64,000 nt of DNA, taken from contig JAGMVK010000020.1 of the NCBI GenBank assembly GCA_020747065.1, positions 62,001-126,000 of the forward strand. The letters are read 5' to 3'. A program made the translations under genes and the position numbers. Under the pieces are notes generated by a model, which saw nothing but the letters and a program-made list of their open reading frames with translations, ran no database searches and had not been told where the DNA came from. The stretch is from Cadophora sp. MPI-SDFR-AT-0126 (Eukaryota > Ascomycota > Leotiomycetes > Helotiales > Ploettnerulaceae). Position 1 is the first letter of the stretch. The number at the start of each line of letters is the position of its first letter. Of the stretch, positions 44,201 through 56,648 are shown in pieces.

Positions 44201-44784
44201 TGTAATCTAATTGTCAGAACTTTAAAAGATTGAGGGCGACTTCGTGCAGGACGTTGCGAAAAATATGGAAGTGTGTGAGCAAAGCAAAGAGCGAGTCGGA
44301 AACAAACAAAGCACTGGTTTGAAACAGATGATCTCATCGTCAAAAGCTACAACTGAAGACTTCCAAGTAGAGCCGCATAGCTTGAGTATGGAAAGGCACA
44401 TGAAAGTATATAGAAGCATGCCACTTGAACTAGGCTTCGATTCTGGAAGACCTTGCGAAAACCCAGTCGCAAATGAAGCCAAAGGCTAAGAGCAGATCTT
44501 TGTGCTTTTAACGCCCACAAGCTGCACGCCTACCCATCAGTGCCTGGATGGAACCGCTTGTATGTTTCGTTTGAGAGCTTTAGCAGCTAGAATGATTGTG
44601 ACATTTCGGTGCTACAAGCCAACAGCCCTGAGGGGAGATTTTCCTGGCACTTCGCCCCATTACTGCGATGAGCCTCCCTTCATGCAGCATCCTGATTTAT
44701 CTGCCGATTATGGCCTTGACTTCAAATATCCGGAGCCAAAGTTCGCCGTGGTAGATGGTTCGTCTTCGAAAATTGTCTCATCGT
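41243..44784. other. Long gene-poor region
   Basis: A 3.5-kb stretch without a supported protein gene. Open frames at 42503-42889, 42909-43313 and 44035-44343 lack recognisable features. A TATA-like site at 42792-42801 with a leader-like sequence after it suggests a transcript, possibly noncoding, from about 42820. The last part (44500-44784) is the 3' flank of Aim11. Confidence 0.4.
42792..42801 (+). promoter_or_regulatory. TATA-box candidate without an assigned gene
   Basis: TATATATAAA followed by ACCCGCGGC and a CA-rich leader-like stretch. It resembles a fungal core promoter, yet no convincing open frame follows within 600 nt. It may drive a noncoding RNA or a gene I could not recognise. 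Confidence 0.3.
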
Positions 44785-45351
44785 TCATGACTCCGGCTTC
44801 TTCTCTTCAAGCTCCCTTGCCTCTTTCTCCTCTTCTTCCTTCTCCGCTCTAGTCTTGATGCCCTTCTCCCCTCGCAATGCTTTAAATTCCTTCCTTGCAA
44901 GAACTGTCGCAAACCATTCCTCGATCTCCTCCTCCGCATCCTGATCTGACCGGTCTGCATTTACGCCCAGGTTCACCCGTACTTTCCTCTTCATGTCATC
45001 CAAACTTGCTATGTCGAATGCCCATAGAAATCCTCCGCCAGCCATCATCGATATGCTAAAGACGTTTACAGTAGCGATGGTCAGGGCTTCGAAGGCTTCT
45101 AAAGCTCCGTTGATATTGGGATTTGCATGGTTGCTCGGGTGGTAGAATTTTGGTATCGACGCCTTGTATCGCCGAACAATAGATCTACGTGTGATGGCGG
45201 AGGAGAGCAGGAAGAAGCCGGCACCTGCTGCGAATAAACCCAATTGACGTCGCGACCGTTGTGAGAAGAAGGATGACTGTGGTTCGGACGTTGCGGAGGC
45301 TGCTGAGGGCGACGCTTTGTCTGCCATTGTGGGACGTTGCAGGAAGGCCAT
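44785..45351 (-). CDS. AIM11: Aim11 family mitochondrial membrane protein
   Basis: Single exon, 188 aa. Two hydrophobic segments are visible, LGLFAAGAGFFLLSSAITRR (about residues 37-56) and the ATVNVFSISMMAGGGFLWAF stretch (about 92-111), separated by RRYKASIPKFYHPSNHANPN, which is a strong match to the Altered Inheritance of Mitochondria 11 family. The C-terminal third is a charged, Glu/Lys-rich helix. Family proteins are small two-span mitochondrial membrane proteins of unclear function. A second in-frame ATG eight codons downstream (MADKASPS) is an equally plausible start. The coding strand faces the gene-poor region. Confidence 0.87.
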   Translation of the reverse strand: MAFLQRPTMADKASPSAASATSEPQSSFFSQRSRRQLGLFAAGAGFFLLSSAITRRSIVRRYKASIPKFYHPSNHANPNINGALEAFEALTIATVNVFSISMMAGGGFLWAFDIASLDDMKRKVRVNLGVNADRSDQDAEEEIEEWFATVLARKEFKALRGEKGIKTRAEKEEEEKEARELEEKKPES

Positions 45352-46007
45352 CGACGTTACTTGGTCGTGGGTGTAAAGCGGTCAATTGACAATCAACGAG
45401 AGACTCTGGTCGGCTTCTGCATGGGAATTGAAATGCGCGGGACTGTGGATGTTGTGGCTGGCCAGGCTGGGTTGATATAGTGATGCTCGCGTACCTATGG
45501 TCAGCGCGACGAAAAAGACCGTGGGCCCCAGCGCCAGCGAAGCTCAGTTGTGTCCTCAGGCAAAGTTTTCAACAAATTGTTTGTTCATTTCTATTCAACA
45601 CTTGGATATTTTCTCATCCTCTGGTCTTTTTCTCTCAGGTATGATATCGATATCTAGCCCGTTGCTTACACGAGCATCAAGGGTTGTAGATTCAGGCCAG
45701 TCACCTTCCGAAATTTAGGTCCAGACCTGCAAGACCAGAAACCCGTCGAAAGTTGGTTTTATTTACATCCTCTCAGCTTCGATCGCTTGGAGTTCAGATT
45801 CTTAATTAAACAGATTCGTCACTGTAACATCTCCTATGAGTACAGATTCTCCTTTGCTCAAGCTGCAGCTTACTTTGGGAGGATCTCGGTTAACTTATTT
45901 GTTCTATAAATGTAAGTAGGCGCTGGGTGTTCTTTTCTTTCGGCTGTGATGAACATCTCTTCACAATGATTCGTGAATTTGATTTCTATTCAACTACTAC
46001 AAGATAT
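45352..46007. other. Intergenic region
   Basis: Upstream region of Aim11 and 3' flank of the glutathione transferase. The small open frame 45497-45718 has no recognisable content; nothing else is seen. Confidence 0.45.
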
Positions 46008-46805
46008 CTAGCCCAGGTATGCATCACTGGCGAAGAACTTCTTGACGTTAGGTCGATTTTGAACCGCATCGACCAATTGCACCAGTCTCGGAAATTCCTT
46101 TAACTCCTTTCTGTCATCCTGGATCAGATTCTCGTCATGAAGCACCTGAAATAGCACCAGATCGGCATATGTGATCTCCTTCCCAGCAATGAAAGGTCCC
46201 CTTCGAGAGATATCCGATCCCTTCAGGTGAGTCTCGATGGCTTTTAGGTAATGAGCCCTATCGCCTTGCTGGTGCTTCGGATAGTCGACTTTGGCATTAT
46301 CCGAGAAGAAAGCACTAATGAACAGTGTTCTCCCTATATGGAGGTCAGTTCATATCTAATATGGAGGGAGGACTCTGCTGACAATCGATGACGATGTCAC
46401 AGATTGCATCGACCCAGTACTTCTCCTCTTCCGTCTTTCCATCATATCCACCCATCAGTCGTGCCCAATGTCTCAAGATGGCATAGCTTTGCGTGAGGAT
46501 CTTTCCGTCAGGCATCTCAATGATGGGTATGTTGCCTGTCGGGTTCATCTCTGCAACTGCACCACTGCGTTTGTGTTCCGGCCACTCGTCGAAGGTATAT
46601 CGGTTATCTTTGTACGCGGCGCCAGCATCCTGCATCTGAGTGTGAGTACTTTTTCCAGACAAGAAAAAAATCTCCTTACGATGAGCATGAGACGAACAGC
46701 TTGTCCACGTCCCCGAGACTGGAAATCGAAATAATGGATGGTCGGCACACCACCAATTGCCTTGTTGGCAGCACTTTCCGTGCCATAGGTCAAAGTGTGA
46801 GGCAT
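46008..46805 (-). CDS. Glutathione S-transferase, sigma/pi-like
   Basis: Three exons on the minus strand: 46805-46680, 46635-46383, 46333-46008 (introns 44 and 49 nt); 234 aa. The thioredoxin-like N-domain has IHYFDFQSRGRGQAVRLML, with a Tyr in the position that activates glutathione in sigma, pi and mu classes, and NIPIIEMPDGKILTQSYAILRHWAR, including the cis-Pro and the Gln-Ser pair that bind the gamma-glutamyl part. The helical C-domain includes FIAGKEITYADLVLFQVL, the N-capping box. The donor GTCAGC of the second intron is weaker than usual but gives a continuous, family-like sequence (VIDWRTLFISAFF). Likely a cytosolic detoxification enzyme; the next gene upstream is an acyltransferase on the same strand. 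Confidence 0.9.
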
Positions 46806-47499
46806 GTTGAAATTATTCTTGGGAAGGTATGCAAGGAAAGTAATCAAAAAAAGGTACCGAAAGAGTAAAAGTTGTCTCTGTGATTTATATTTTGGCGGGG
46901 AAATGGCGGGGTCTCATCTGATAGTCTAGATGACGTTCGGCTGCACAGTTAGTATACTGACGGTCTCGATTCGGGCCAGGGGAAACCAACCAGATATGGT
47001 TGTTGGCTGCTAAAGTTTCTAGAGTCGGCAATAAGAACAACTTTGGAGTTCAGTCCGGACCTTTCCTGATTTCAATAATCGGCATTCCAAATTGTGCTCA
47101 AATCTTGTTCGGAGAAGATTCGGCGATAGACCTTGGCTTGCCAATATGCTTCGCTTCGAACTTTTGCCTTTTTGCCTTTTTGCCTTTGAAACTTTTTGCA
47201 AGAATGTAAAGCAGGAGATAGTCCAGCTAGGTGCAAGATTCCAGGCTGATAGCGTAGCTTTGAGATGAGTCGGGCGGATGGAAGTAAATAATAGCTGTCA
47301 CAAGCGAGATAAACTTCACCCTCTCCTTCGGAAGCTTCTGCTGTATTGTCGCTTTATTTGGCCCACTTCTTTTGCGATTGAGTAACCCAAAAACGATAAA
47401 TTCAATGTCTAAAAGCTGAGATATCCAAAATACATAGCAAGATTCCCAGGTCGATGTCCTGCAAGAAAGAAGCAGGCTTAGCAGACTTACCATCTTTAC
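46806..47499. other. Intergenic region with short tandem repeat
   Basis: Upstream of the glutathione transferase. Near 47163-47187 there are three tandem TTTTTGCC-like units. No gene seen; the frame 47227-47493 is taken as chance. Confidence 0.45.
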
Positions 47500-49415
47500 C
47501 TACCCTTTTACTCGCGATATCCCGTTGATGCCTCCTTCATCCGCACATGCTACTTTAAGAACATCTACCCATGTCTCAAGAAACTCTTGCATCTTTTCCC
47601 TTGGGTTTCGAGCTGCGTTGAAGACCAAGCAGAGGGTAAGCTTGTCATGAAACGAGTGTGATCGAGCAGAACTGATTATCATCGGTCAGTTCACCATAGC
47701 CCAGCCCTGCTCGATGGACTTACACGATAGCTTGGTTTTGATCCGTGGCTAGCTGATACGACTCGAGAACAAGCTGCAAATTCTCGTGCCCAGAGACGGG
47801 ATGACTTGAGTCGAGGAGCTGAGATCCTGGTGGATCGGATACGAAATACGGACAAGTCCGCTGCATTGTTGCTGAAGGTGCAGAACTATTGTTCAAGTCA
47901 ATACGGAGTATTCCAGGGTGGGAGAAACTACATGCCTAGCCCGCTTTTTAGCATCCAAAAAGGCCGCTGCTTCTGATTCAATCGTAGCTACCATTCCTTT
48001 CTTTTTCCTGGCAACATCCCATATCTGGGCGATGTACCGAGCTGCCTCCCAGAAACTGTTCCTTTCACTGAACAAATGACATGGTACTTCAATGGACTGG
48101 ATGACCACTGCACTATTCACATATTGCCTATTTTCGTTGTATGGGGGTTGCATCCAGCCGTTTCTGAGATCCATGGCTGATCTGCTTTTGAACATGTCTT
48201 CGGGCTCGGGCACGATTCCCCTGATTTCGTATACTGCTTGGAGAAGAGCTGCATGGAGCATAGCAGCAAGTCTGAAAGACCATGGCGTTAGCAGTTTCCA
48301 AAGGAGTTTGAGGTAGCTTAGTATTGTGCCAACGTACTTCGCTCCATGCGTGCGGCCAATGGCGAGCAGTGCTGGAAGGAACTCAGGTTTGAATGTATGC
48401 GAGATCAGCCTAGTCCCCTTGTTCGACGAGTCTGGAGGGCCAATTTCTGGTTTGTATAGTGGAAGACCAATGTCTGGTTGTGGCTGAGACGTCTGTCAGT
48501 TTGTAGGTACTGACAGCTGACAAGAACAAACCTTGAGGAAGAAATCAGTAGATGAATCAGATCCCGCATCTTTACTTTCGAGGATCATCTGATCGGGATT
48601 GACCAAAAGCGTAGACGGAGGCAGCAGTCTGTTGACCTCTTCTCCCCAATGGAGCTCATCCAATGGCAACGGATTCGCGAGCCGACTTATGAACTCGTTG
48701 AGAATGGTCCGAATGCCAGAACCATCTACGAATACCTACAGCCGGATTCAACGAAATCAGTCTCTTTCAATCACTGTTTCTTCCAATCTTTTTTGCAGCA
48801 TGCCAATCGCTTTTATCTTGAGAGGACGCGAGTGAAAATTACCCAGCGACATGGAATTTCTACCAAAACCTGACGGAAAAACTGACTTACATGATGAATA
48901 TGCATGAGGATGTCGAAGTTTGTGATATTCGCACCAGCTCCATCTCCTGGCTTGACGATTAAGTACAGGACACAAAAATCGCCGTCCGAAGAAGGAAGCG
49001 GCACATCTCGCGAAAGCTGCTCACGCAAAGCCAGCCAACCTCCATCAGCAGAGACGACCGTCACAGTTCTTTCCGGCCACTTTTGTACTTCATTTTCTCC
49101 AGGGATATTGTACAGAGCTTTGTTGTCTCCAGAGACGCGAGCGGCGACGGTCGGGTACCTCCACCGCGTTTGACAGAAAGCCTGAACAGCTCTCTTCCGC
49201 AGCTCTGTTATATCGAAGATATGTGACTGACCTGAGAGTCTTTTGTTCCGAATCGAAAATGATGCTCCAATAAAGGGACAGTTCTGACCATAAAGATTCC
49301 GATTCAAGATGACGAACATGCGTTCGGTGTTGGTCAGGTCTCGCGTAAATGAATGAGCGTTCTCGGGCTGAGCCTTCCAAATGAATCTGGATCGATCATC
49401 GCTCTTGGTCGCCAT
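47500..49415 (-). CDS. CAT/condensation-fold acyltransferase
   Basis: Six exons on the minus strand: 49415-48891, 48735-48532, 48483-48338, 48271-47932, 47860-47724, 47671-47500; introns 155, 48, 66, 71, 52 nt; 507 aa. The catalytic HHxxxDG motif (HHVFVDG, residues 174-180) is formed across the first intron. Other segments, such as RWRYPTVAARV, PGDGAGANITNFDILM and DKLTLCLVFNAARNPREKM, match the fungal family that includes trichothecene O-acetyltransferase-like and other secondary-metabolite acyltransferases. No DFGWG motif of the BAHD type is evident. The transferred group and acceptor are unknown; I see no other gene of a trichothecene pathway here, so that name should not be carried over. 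The acceptors at 48484 and 47861 were chosen because they keep frame and leave room for a branch point. Confidence 0.82.
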
Positions 49416-49690
49416 CTCTAAAATTTATGTGAGGGACAGTGTTTCTGAGTCTCCGAGAAATATCCTCTGAGTATACGTACGATTATACTTTCCTTATCTC
49501 GGCGCTGACGAGAACGCTAAAATGTTGCTTATGGTGGCAATAAGCCAAGTACCCGACGGATAATGCTGACAGCAGCAGATAATATCCAAATGAACGATGT
49601 TCCCTGAAGATTAAATCGAAGCGAAACACATCTATACATAGGAAAGTGCTCATAGACGGAGTTGAGAGTTGTTCATATCGGTATTGAAAA

Positions 49691-49729
49691 GGTTTGACAT
49701 GCTTCCACTTTCACATGTGAAGTCAAACC
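49691..49729. repeat. Nested palindrome upstream of the acyltransferase
   Basis: Outer arms GGTTTGAC and GTCAAACC are exact reverse complements; a perfect 12-nt palindrome TTCACATGTGAA sits inside, next to the right arm. It lies about 275-315 nt before the acyltransferase start codon. CACATGTG contains an E-box core (CATATG-like class CANNTG). Confidence 0.6.
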
Positions 49730-50527
49730 CCAAGGTGTGAAAATTGTCGCCAAATGTTCTGAGCTCTTGGATTGACAAGAGTAGAGAAAGAATGCAGGAA
49801 GTAAGTCAATACCAACAGGTCAGTCGACGACAGCTATGTGCTTCTGATATGAAACTCAGAGCTGGACAGCTTCCAAAATCGAAGGTTGGACTTGAAATGA
49901 ATCACGTGCTGCCTCGGGTGAAGCCGTCTCACTCTCGAAAAGACTGCGATGAAGGACACGAATTGGCAAAGGTAATGCTGATGAAATGTAGATAAAGATC
50001 ATAAGCTATACTACAAGCTCACAGATAACGAGTTGTTTACCTAAAGCAATATTGACGAGGATTTTTCCTGCCTTGTCTACTGAACGAGGAGTTGGCCTCC
50101 ACCTAGTACTCAAGAATGATGGAGCTCATTGGAAGGAAAGCCAGATCCAGAAACGTCTCACAATAAGGCTTGTTATTTCCCAGCCTACCCGAATGTCGGC
50201 ATGATCAATACACAAACTATGATAGAAGGAAGCCAGGATTAAGCCGGGATGACATGAACCGGGTCGATATTGTAAAGAGCCAATCGTGGGTCATAGAACG
50301 CCGAGGCAAGATTGTAGTTTGTGAAGATGACTTTCAAGAATGGAGTTTATGCCAGAGAAGTTCGAGCGCATGGGTGCCTTATCATGCATGTGGCTGACTT
50401 TACCAATTCATTCTCCCATTGTCATCTCTGTTCTCAGCTTTGAGGATCATGAGAAGGAATTTGGAACACTGGAACGGGTCTAGGAATAGTCCAGAATGCT
50501 GTTTCCAAGGAGAAGATAGGTGCCTCT

Positions 50528-50554
50528 ATGATGATGATGATGATGATGATGATG
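50528..50554. repeat. ATG trinucleotide microsatellite
   Basis: Nine perfect ATG units. It produces misleading poly-Asp or poly-Ile open frames on the two strands. Confidence 0.9.
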
Positions 50555-51790
50555 CTGAACTCGGGTTGCATGATCAAAGATACACTCTCATCGAGGAGAC
50601 AAAGCAAAACATATTTGCATATGGTAGAGTCGACGAACGAAATCAGAACTTGATCTGTCAAGACAACGTAAATCACTTGAAACACCTCAAGGAAAAGACA
50701 GCAACAAACTGGCTGCGAGCCTTGATCTCGATCACAAGATGATCCGAAATAAACAAGAAGGTCTCGAAGACGACAACTGAAGCCTGAGGGGAAATGAAAC
50801 ATTCCCCAGAAAATGTCCACCACCCTTGTCCATGAAGGTGGAGGAGATCTAGAAAGGTACACAGGAACTAGGGTTAGCTCCACAGTCCACATTCCACACT
50901 CCACACAGCTGATCAGGAATTGGTGGAAAATTACACTGGAAGGGAAGAGCGGGCTGACCAAAGATTCGAAATGCATTTGTGCATCCCGGCAGCCGCATTC
51001 CCATGTAGGGCTGGATGCAGTAAGGCAAGATGCACCAGGACCGAACATGGACACGAGGCACACCTCCTTCACGGTAGGCAGCCTATCAGCACATCAGAAT
51101 CAGCCGCTGGACAACCCCTATAGCAAAATTGATGATGCTTGAATAGTGAGTCGAGCCTTGGTATTGGGTTCGGAACAGTGCTGCCGAGTAGCGCGCTGGG
51201 CGCTGGACAGCGAAGCTTTCGCCCAGGACAGAGGCTGGAAGGTTTTCCCAACCACATTCGTCAGTGGCTATCAAGATAAAGTATAGTTACTCGTTGAGCT
51301 CTTCGAGAGTCATGCATGCACCAAGATGCATTGGTGAGGCGCCAGTATGCTCGTAAAACAGAGCACATGCAGGATGGCAGGATATTTATGTTCACGAGAC
51401 AGATCGGGAGGCGCTGTAGTGGAGCTTTTGAGATGTTTGCCCCGCTGTGGGTGAGCAGACGGCTGAGACAACCAGTAACTTTCAGCTTCTTTCTCTAGTT
51501 CGGAGATACGTCCAAATCTGGTAGCTGTGTAAGTGCTCATCAAGATAAGCAAAGGGCTGGCAGGCGAAGGAAGTGATTAGAAATGAAGCCAATCATCAGG
51601 GTCTTTCATATTCACAAGTTCGCGAAGCACAGATATTTCTCTTTGTAGAGACAAAGTTGAAGGATAACATATTCAAATACACTATATGGATCCATAGAGC
51701 ATGATACAAGCAACCATGAATTACATTTGAGAACTCCAAGTCACTGCTGAACTCGGCTCTTGTTGATTCCGGCCATACAGATTTCACGCT

Positions 51791-53669
51791 TTAAATCTTG
51801 ATCTCCTTGGAAGCAGGGTGTGCCTCAATGGTCTCGATAGTGTCATCGTGTTGGACGTTATCAACACCGATCTTGATACAATTAGTATGACTTATCATAA
51901 TTGCTGGGGAGTGGAAAGCATACGTGAGCGTGGTGAGCATCCTCGACGTGCAAAAGATCAGCTCCTTTCTCGGTGTGGTTTGCGCCACCAAAGAGAACAT
52001 CGATCTCTTCCAAGGAAGTACCCTTGGTTTCCGGGATCAAGAACCAAACAAATATGGCGAGGCAGACATTTGTTGTCATGAAGAAGAAGCTGGAATCTGT
52101 TAGTCGGTGGGGCACACATCTTTTATGTATAGGATGCTTACAATGACTTCAATCCGCAATTCTTGTAGAAGGTTGGGAAGAATTGGTTGAAGATGCACTG
52201 AGCCACATTCTGCATTTGGGTGCACTGTTCTTCATGTTAGCATCACTATCTTGGTAGAGAGCTAGGTTAATCTTACCATTCCTACGGCCTGGACACGAAC
52301 GTTCATGGAGAAGACTTCTGAAGTCCAAATCCAAACGGTAGCGCCCCATGATGGTTTGTAGAAGAAGATGAACAAGAACAGCATTGCAACAATAGCAGTC
52401 CCAACAGGCTCCGACTTTCCACCCGCTGGCGTATTTGGTGTCTCCATACCTATCAGTGGAACAATCAACATGCAGCAAGCCATACCAATAGCTCCGACGA
52501 TAAGCAGGAACTTTCTACCAAATCTGTCGACAGTCCAGGTCGCATTCAGGGTGAAGATTATACCCATGGTAGCGTTCAGTGCATTGATGAGGTTGATCTT
52601 GTCGAGCGAGGTCCAGACCTTCTTGTAGATAGTGGAACTGTACGAGTTGAGAGTACCTTGTCCAGAAAGTTGTTGTCCAATGTTTATGACGAAGGCCAGC
52701 ATGAGTCGCTTGCGAACGGAGGCATCCTTGAATAGTGCGAAGTACGAGTTGGAGATGACTTCCTTCTCGAAAGTGATGGCTTCACGAATAGCGAGAATTT
52801 CATCCTCGACTTCCTGCTCGGTATCGCGAACTCGGGCGAGGGATCGACGGGCATCCTCAATACGATCTCCGTGTCTAATGTACCAACTATACTGCTATCA
52901 GCATCCTACAGACAAAGGTGTTGGAACGAGAAAGCTTACCGAGGAGTTTCTGGCATGAATGGGAGTTGACAGATAATGATAATGGGAACGAGCATCTGGA
53001 AGATAACAACCATCTTCCAGCTCCACTCTCCAAGAGATACCTTATGCTTTCCGCAGGCATAGTTGACCCAGTAGGCAATGAAGGAACCGACTGAGTAGAA
53101 GAGCTGCCAGAAGGACATGACTTTGCCACGGATCTCAGGAGGTGTAATTTCTCCGATGTAAACGGGTCCTGCGGTGAGAGCAATACCTTGGCCAATACCG
53201 ATCAAGACTCGGCCAAAGATAAAGACACCGAGCTTGTGGTGAGGTGTGAATGTTTGGATGATGGTAGCGATGACGGTGATGAAGCATCCAATACCCATTC
53301 CTGCTCTACGGCCGAGCCAATCGGCAAGAGGACCAGCAAGAAACCAACCAGACACAATTGCTCCGATCGAGTATGAGGTGTTGATCAGACCAAGTAAGTT
53401 GGAATCCTAGATAGAAATTGTAAGTCCGCATCCAGGCAAGTATCAAGAATTATTCTTACTGGACTCTTGACATCGAAATTCATCCAAGAAAGCCAAAGTT
53501 TGTTAGCTTGGACAGCGTTGAACACTGCTGCATCGTAACCTAGAAATGCAAAGTCAGATAATTCGCTCACGAAACTCATCTTCTTCTGTATGTACATACC
53601 ATACAACACCATACATCCTGCAGCAACCAACGCCGCATACCAGTTGTAAATTCTCGTCTTGTGAACCAT
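51791..53669 (-). CDS. MFS sugar transporter
   Basis: Seven exons on the minus strand: 53669-53600, 53539-53460, 53406-52940, 52886-52277, 52224-52142, 52089-51924, 51871-51791; introns 52-60 nt; 518 aa, normal for fungal sugar porters. Signatures include LADWLGRRAGMG after helix 2, FGRVLIGIGQGIALTAGPVYIGE, PETPRW before the central loop, QQLSGQGTLNSYSSTIYK in helix 7, DRFGRKFLL, and PETKGTSLEEID after helix 12. The GQG variant in helix 7 and the general look are closer to lactose/disaccharide-permease-like fungal carriers than to hexose transporters, but the substrate is not decided. Acts in the plasma membrane as a proton-coupled importer by family analogy. Confidence 0.92.
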
Positions 53670-56648
53670 CTTGACTGCTTCAGAGTCTTCGACCCTTCCG
53701 AATGAGCTGCGGATTTGATGACTGGAGGCGAGGAGAAGACAGGCTGTGGTCTCTCACTGCAGGATCTCGAGTCCGATGAGGAGAGAGAAGTAAAAAGCTT
53801 GGGGGAAACAGTCCTCTTTATCTAAAAACGGGAGAGCAACCTCCATGTGCAATACCCCAACTTTCAACAGAGTCGACCGGGGTAGCTTCCCTTGCCCTTG
53901 GCCGAGATAACATTGCAAGCAACCAATCCAGACTTGCTGAGCAGCTAGGATACCGCACCCCCGGATCCACTAAGACAAACAGCGCGGAGAGCTCGCAAGG
54001 AATCTGGGAAGCTCGTCGCGTCGTTGGCTGATGTGGCGTGTGGTGTTGTGGAGAACTCATGACGGAACTTTGGAGATAGTTCTTCCGCAAATCAGAGCTC
54101 GAGAATGAGACCACAATTGGGAGGCGCAAACGACGGCCCCAATACTCGAATTATGCACCAATCCTGAGCTTGGCGACCCAATATTTTGTTATTCTGGAGC
54201 ATCTGGAGAACCCCCAGGACCCCGAATTCTGGACAGAAGTTTGGTTCCACTGGACCGTGAAATGAGACGGATGGTATCTGGAACGATGAGATGGCGTTTT
54301 ACACGGAATAATCTAGGCACAAATTCCTGAAGCCTGACCCATTCAACGTTTGTTTCAATGAACTCTCACCGCTTTTGATAGTGGATCTTACGAACATTTC
54401 GCTTCTTTGCCCTTGGCATGGTGCTTGTTCGTTGCGTGGCTGGCTTGGTTTCTTGGAGACCGAGGATTGATAGGTGTCCTAGCCGCTGAACCCCTGAGTC
54501 AGAAGCTTCAGCAGGCTTGGTGCCGAGAAACAGAACATCAGCCTCATGCTTGGAACAGACCACAGGCTGCGGACGACAAGACGCCAAAGTCGCATATGTA
54601 TATGGAGAAAATACTTGCAGTCTAAAGATTTGATACATCAAAGCCTTAGAAGTCCAGGGGCTACTTAGCCTCTGTTTGTTGTCTACTTGTTCGATCAAGG
54701 GTCACTCAGTACCCGCAACTTTGCCATGGTGTCTGAGGGTGTACGAGATCGTACCACTGTCTTAGAGGTGTCATACATTCGAGGCACTTTGACAAAACTA
54801 ATCTCATTTCAATCCTCTCATTGCGCAACGCCGGGCTATCAAACAGCCCGATCATTCCCAGCATGGCGGTACGTTTCGGAACTATTGTCCGATGCTCACA
54901 TGCAAGCACAAGAGATTGATGTCCCAAAATCGGGAATGTAGTAGACATCAGGTCGACCTGATGGTACTGGTCTTACTTTATTGTTTCGGATTCAAAGATC
55001 GGCAATAAATCTAGGTCTGAAGTCCATACAAAGGTTGGTGGTTCAACGCCAGATTTCCTAACCCACGGACTGGAACCGAGGCAAGTAAACAAAGGAGTCA
55101 AGCATGTTACTGTCCAGCAATCTTGAAGCAAAGCCCGGGGATAAATTTCGAATCCCTTTATGTTTTAATATTAGAATAATCTGTAGAGCTCTGCTGAAGC
55201 TCAAATAGAATTGCAGCTCATATAAATTTTCCACTCTCGGTGTCGACTTTCAGGGACTGCCCTGGTTCTATTTTCGCCATGTGCCCTATCCATGGAAATG
55301 GCTGCATGGAGAACCTTAATTTCCCTCTCCTTCATTTATATCATTACCATTCAAGGATGTACGTGTAATCAGTTAGACTCTGCAGCAAGACAAGCCTTCT
55401 CGGTACTGTATTGTGGCATCGCAGCAGAAGCACAATTGAAGCACAATTGGTTGTTTTGACATCCACCACTCTACTGCCGCAGGTACAGATTGCATGGAAT
55501 AATGGATAACTTTGTTTTTCCACGCAGCTTGATGGACTGGTCTGCCAGGATCTGGTAGCGTAAGCCTTGACTGAAAATTTACCGTCCAGCTAGGCAGGTG
55601 CTTTCGTATGGCTTTGGTACTGATCGTGCCAGTGCCAAAAGTGAAGCGAAGAAACCGCGGGGGCGAGAATGTCGACACTGCGGAGTCCCCGGACTCTACA
55701 CTCCGATTAACTCGGGTGATTTGGACTTCAACTTAAATTTCTTCCGGCGTTTGGACGATACAAAGGCTCGATCGAAGTGTGTAAAGCTTTGACAGTCGTC
55801 ACGTTCCGTAACAACTAACTGAGGCTTACGAATTCCAGCACAGTCTTGGTTGTGAGCCCGAGACCATTACTTGCAATGTATGTCTCTTTTTGGCTTTTGG
55901 CAACTCGAAAAAAATCTCTCCACCGACCGGGTTGACTTATGAATCCGGTCCTCAACCAGGAAATTTCAAGCCCCGGACTCGTTAGATTCAGCGAGCGTCC
56001 ACGCTTGAGCCCGCTAAATTATAGGTCACAGCACAAATGCAAAACCCCAAACTTCACAGGATCTGGAAGATCCAAAAGCAATTTTTGGCTTGTCACTGCT
56101 GATATCATTTTTGGGGTTTCTGAACTCAAGACAGCATCTTGATATATTCGCCCGTCACCTGCACGACAGTCACTCTTCCTATGATGATAGCACCAAGTTT
56201 TCTGGCGTGCTAGGATTCAGAACACACTAATCTTGTTCCATTGACATCCTTACGCTCATGGCTATTTTGGTTCCCAAACACAATCCAGTTATGGCGCTCC
56301 GCTCAATGGATATTCACATCGCATCAGGATCAGTTTTGCTCCTCTCTCTTGACATTCCAGATCGGTGGTGTGATTCGTGGGAGCATGGCGATGGTTGCAA
56401 GGCTTTCTCCTATGACTGGCTACGACCACATTGCTCTTTTCCATCCGCGTTGGGCTCCTTTGCAGAAAGCCACTAAAATAAATGCATTAGGATGCAGGTC
56501 ATTGAAGAAGAATTCCTCTTTGCAAAGAATAGCTGAAAGGCTCTTCGAGGTATCTTCCCTCACAGCTTTTGATATCGTCGCATAGCTGAGAAGTATCCTG
56601 AATCTAGGACATGACGAGAGATTAATGGTCGATTTCAAATAAGTCCCG
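53670..56648. other. Long intergenic region
   Basis: A 3-kb stretch between the transporter promoter and the kinase 3' end. A GC-rich patch near 55650-55700 contains CGG triplets facing each other around GCGGAGTCCCCGGA, a possible zinc-cluster factor site. Open frames (54366-54698, 55373-55678, 56241-56585) show nothing recognisable. Confidence 0.4.

Larger units (their letters stand above)
49416..51790. other. Intergenic, no supported gene
   Basis: A 2.4-kb stretch upstream of the acyltransferase. It includes a nested palindrome at 49691-49729 and an ATG trinucleotide repeat at 50528-50554. The long minus-strand frame 50434-51072 runs through that microsatellite and has low-complexity Ile content; it is not accepted as a gene. 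Confidence 0.45.

Noticed and set aside
47500..49415. Part of a trichothecene cluster
   Set aside because: Only the acyltransferase fold is shared; no trichodiene synthase, P450 or regulator typical of that pathway is near, and the terpene synthase at 8-9 kb is 38 kb away.
50434..51072. 212-codon minus-strand open frame
   Set aside because: It is carried by the ATG microsatellite (poly-Ile) and the rest has no protein-like features; a matching gene start or family is missing.
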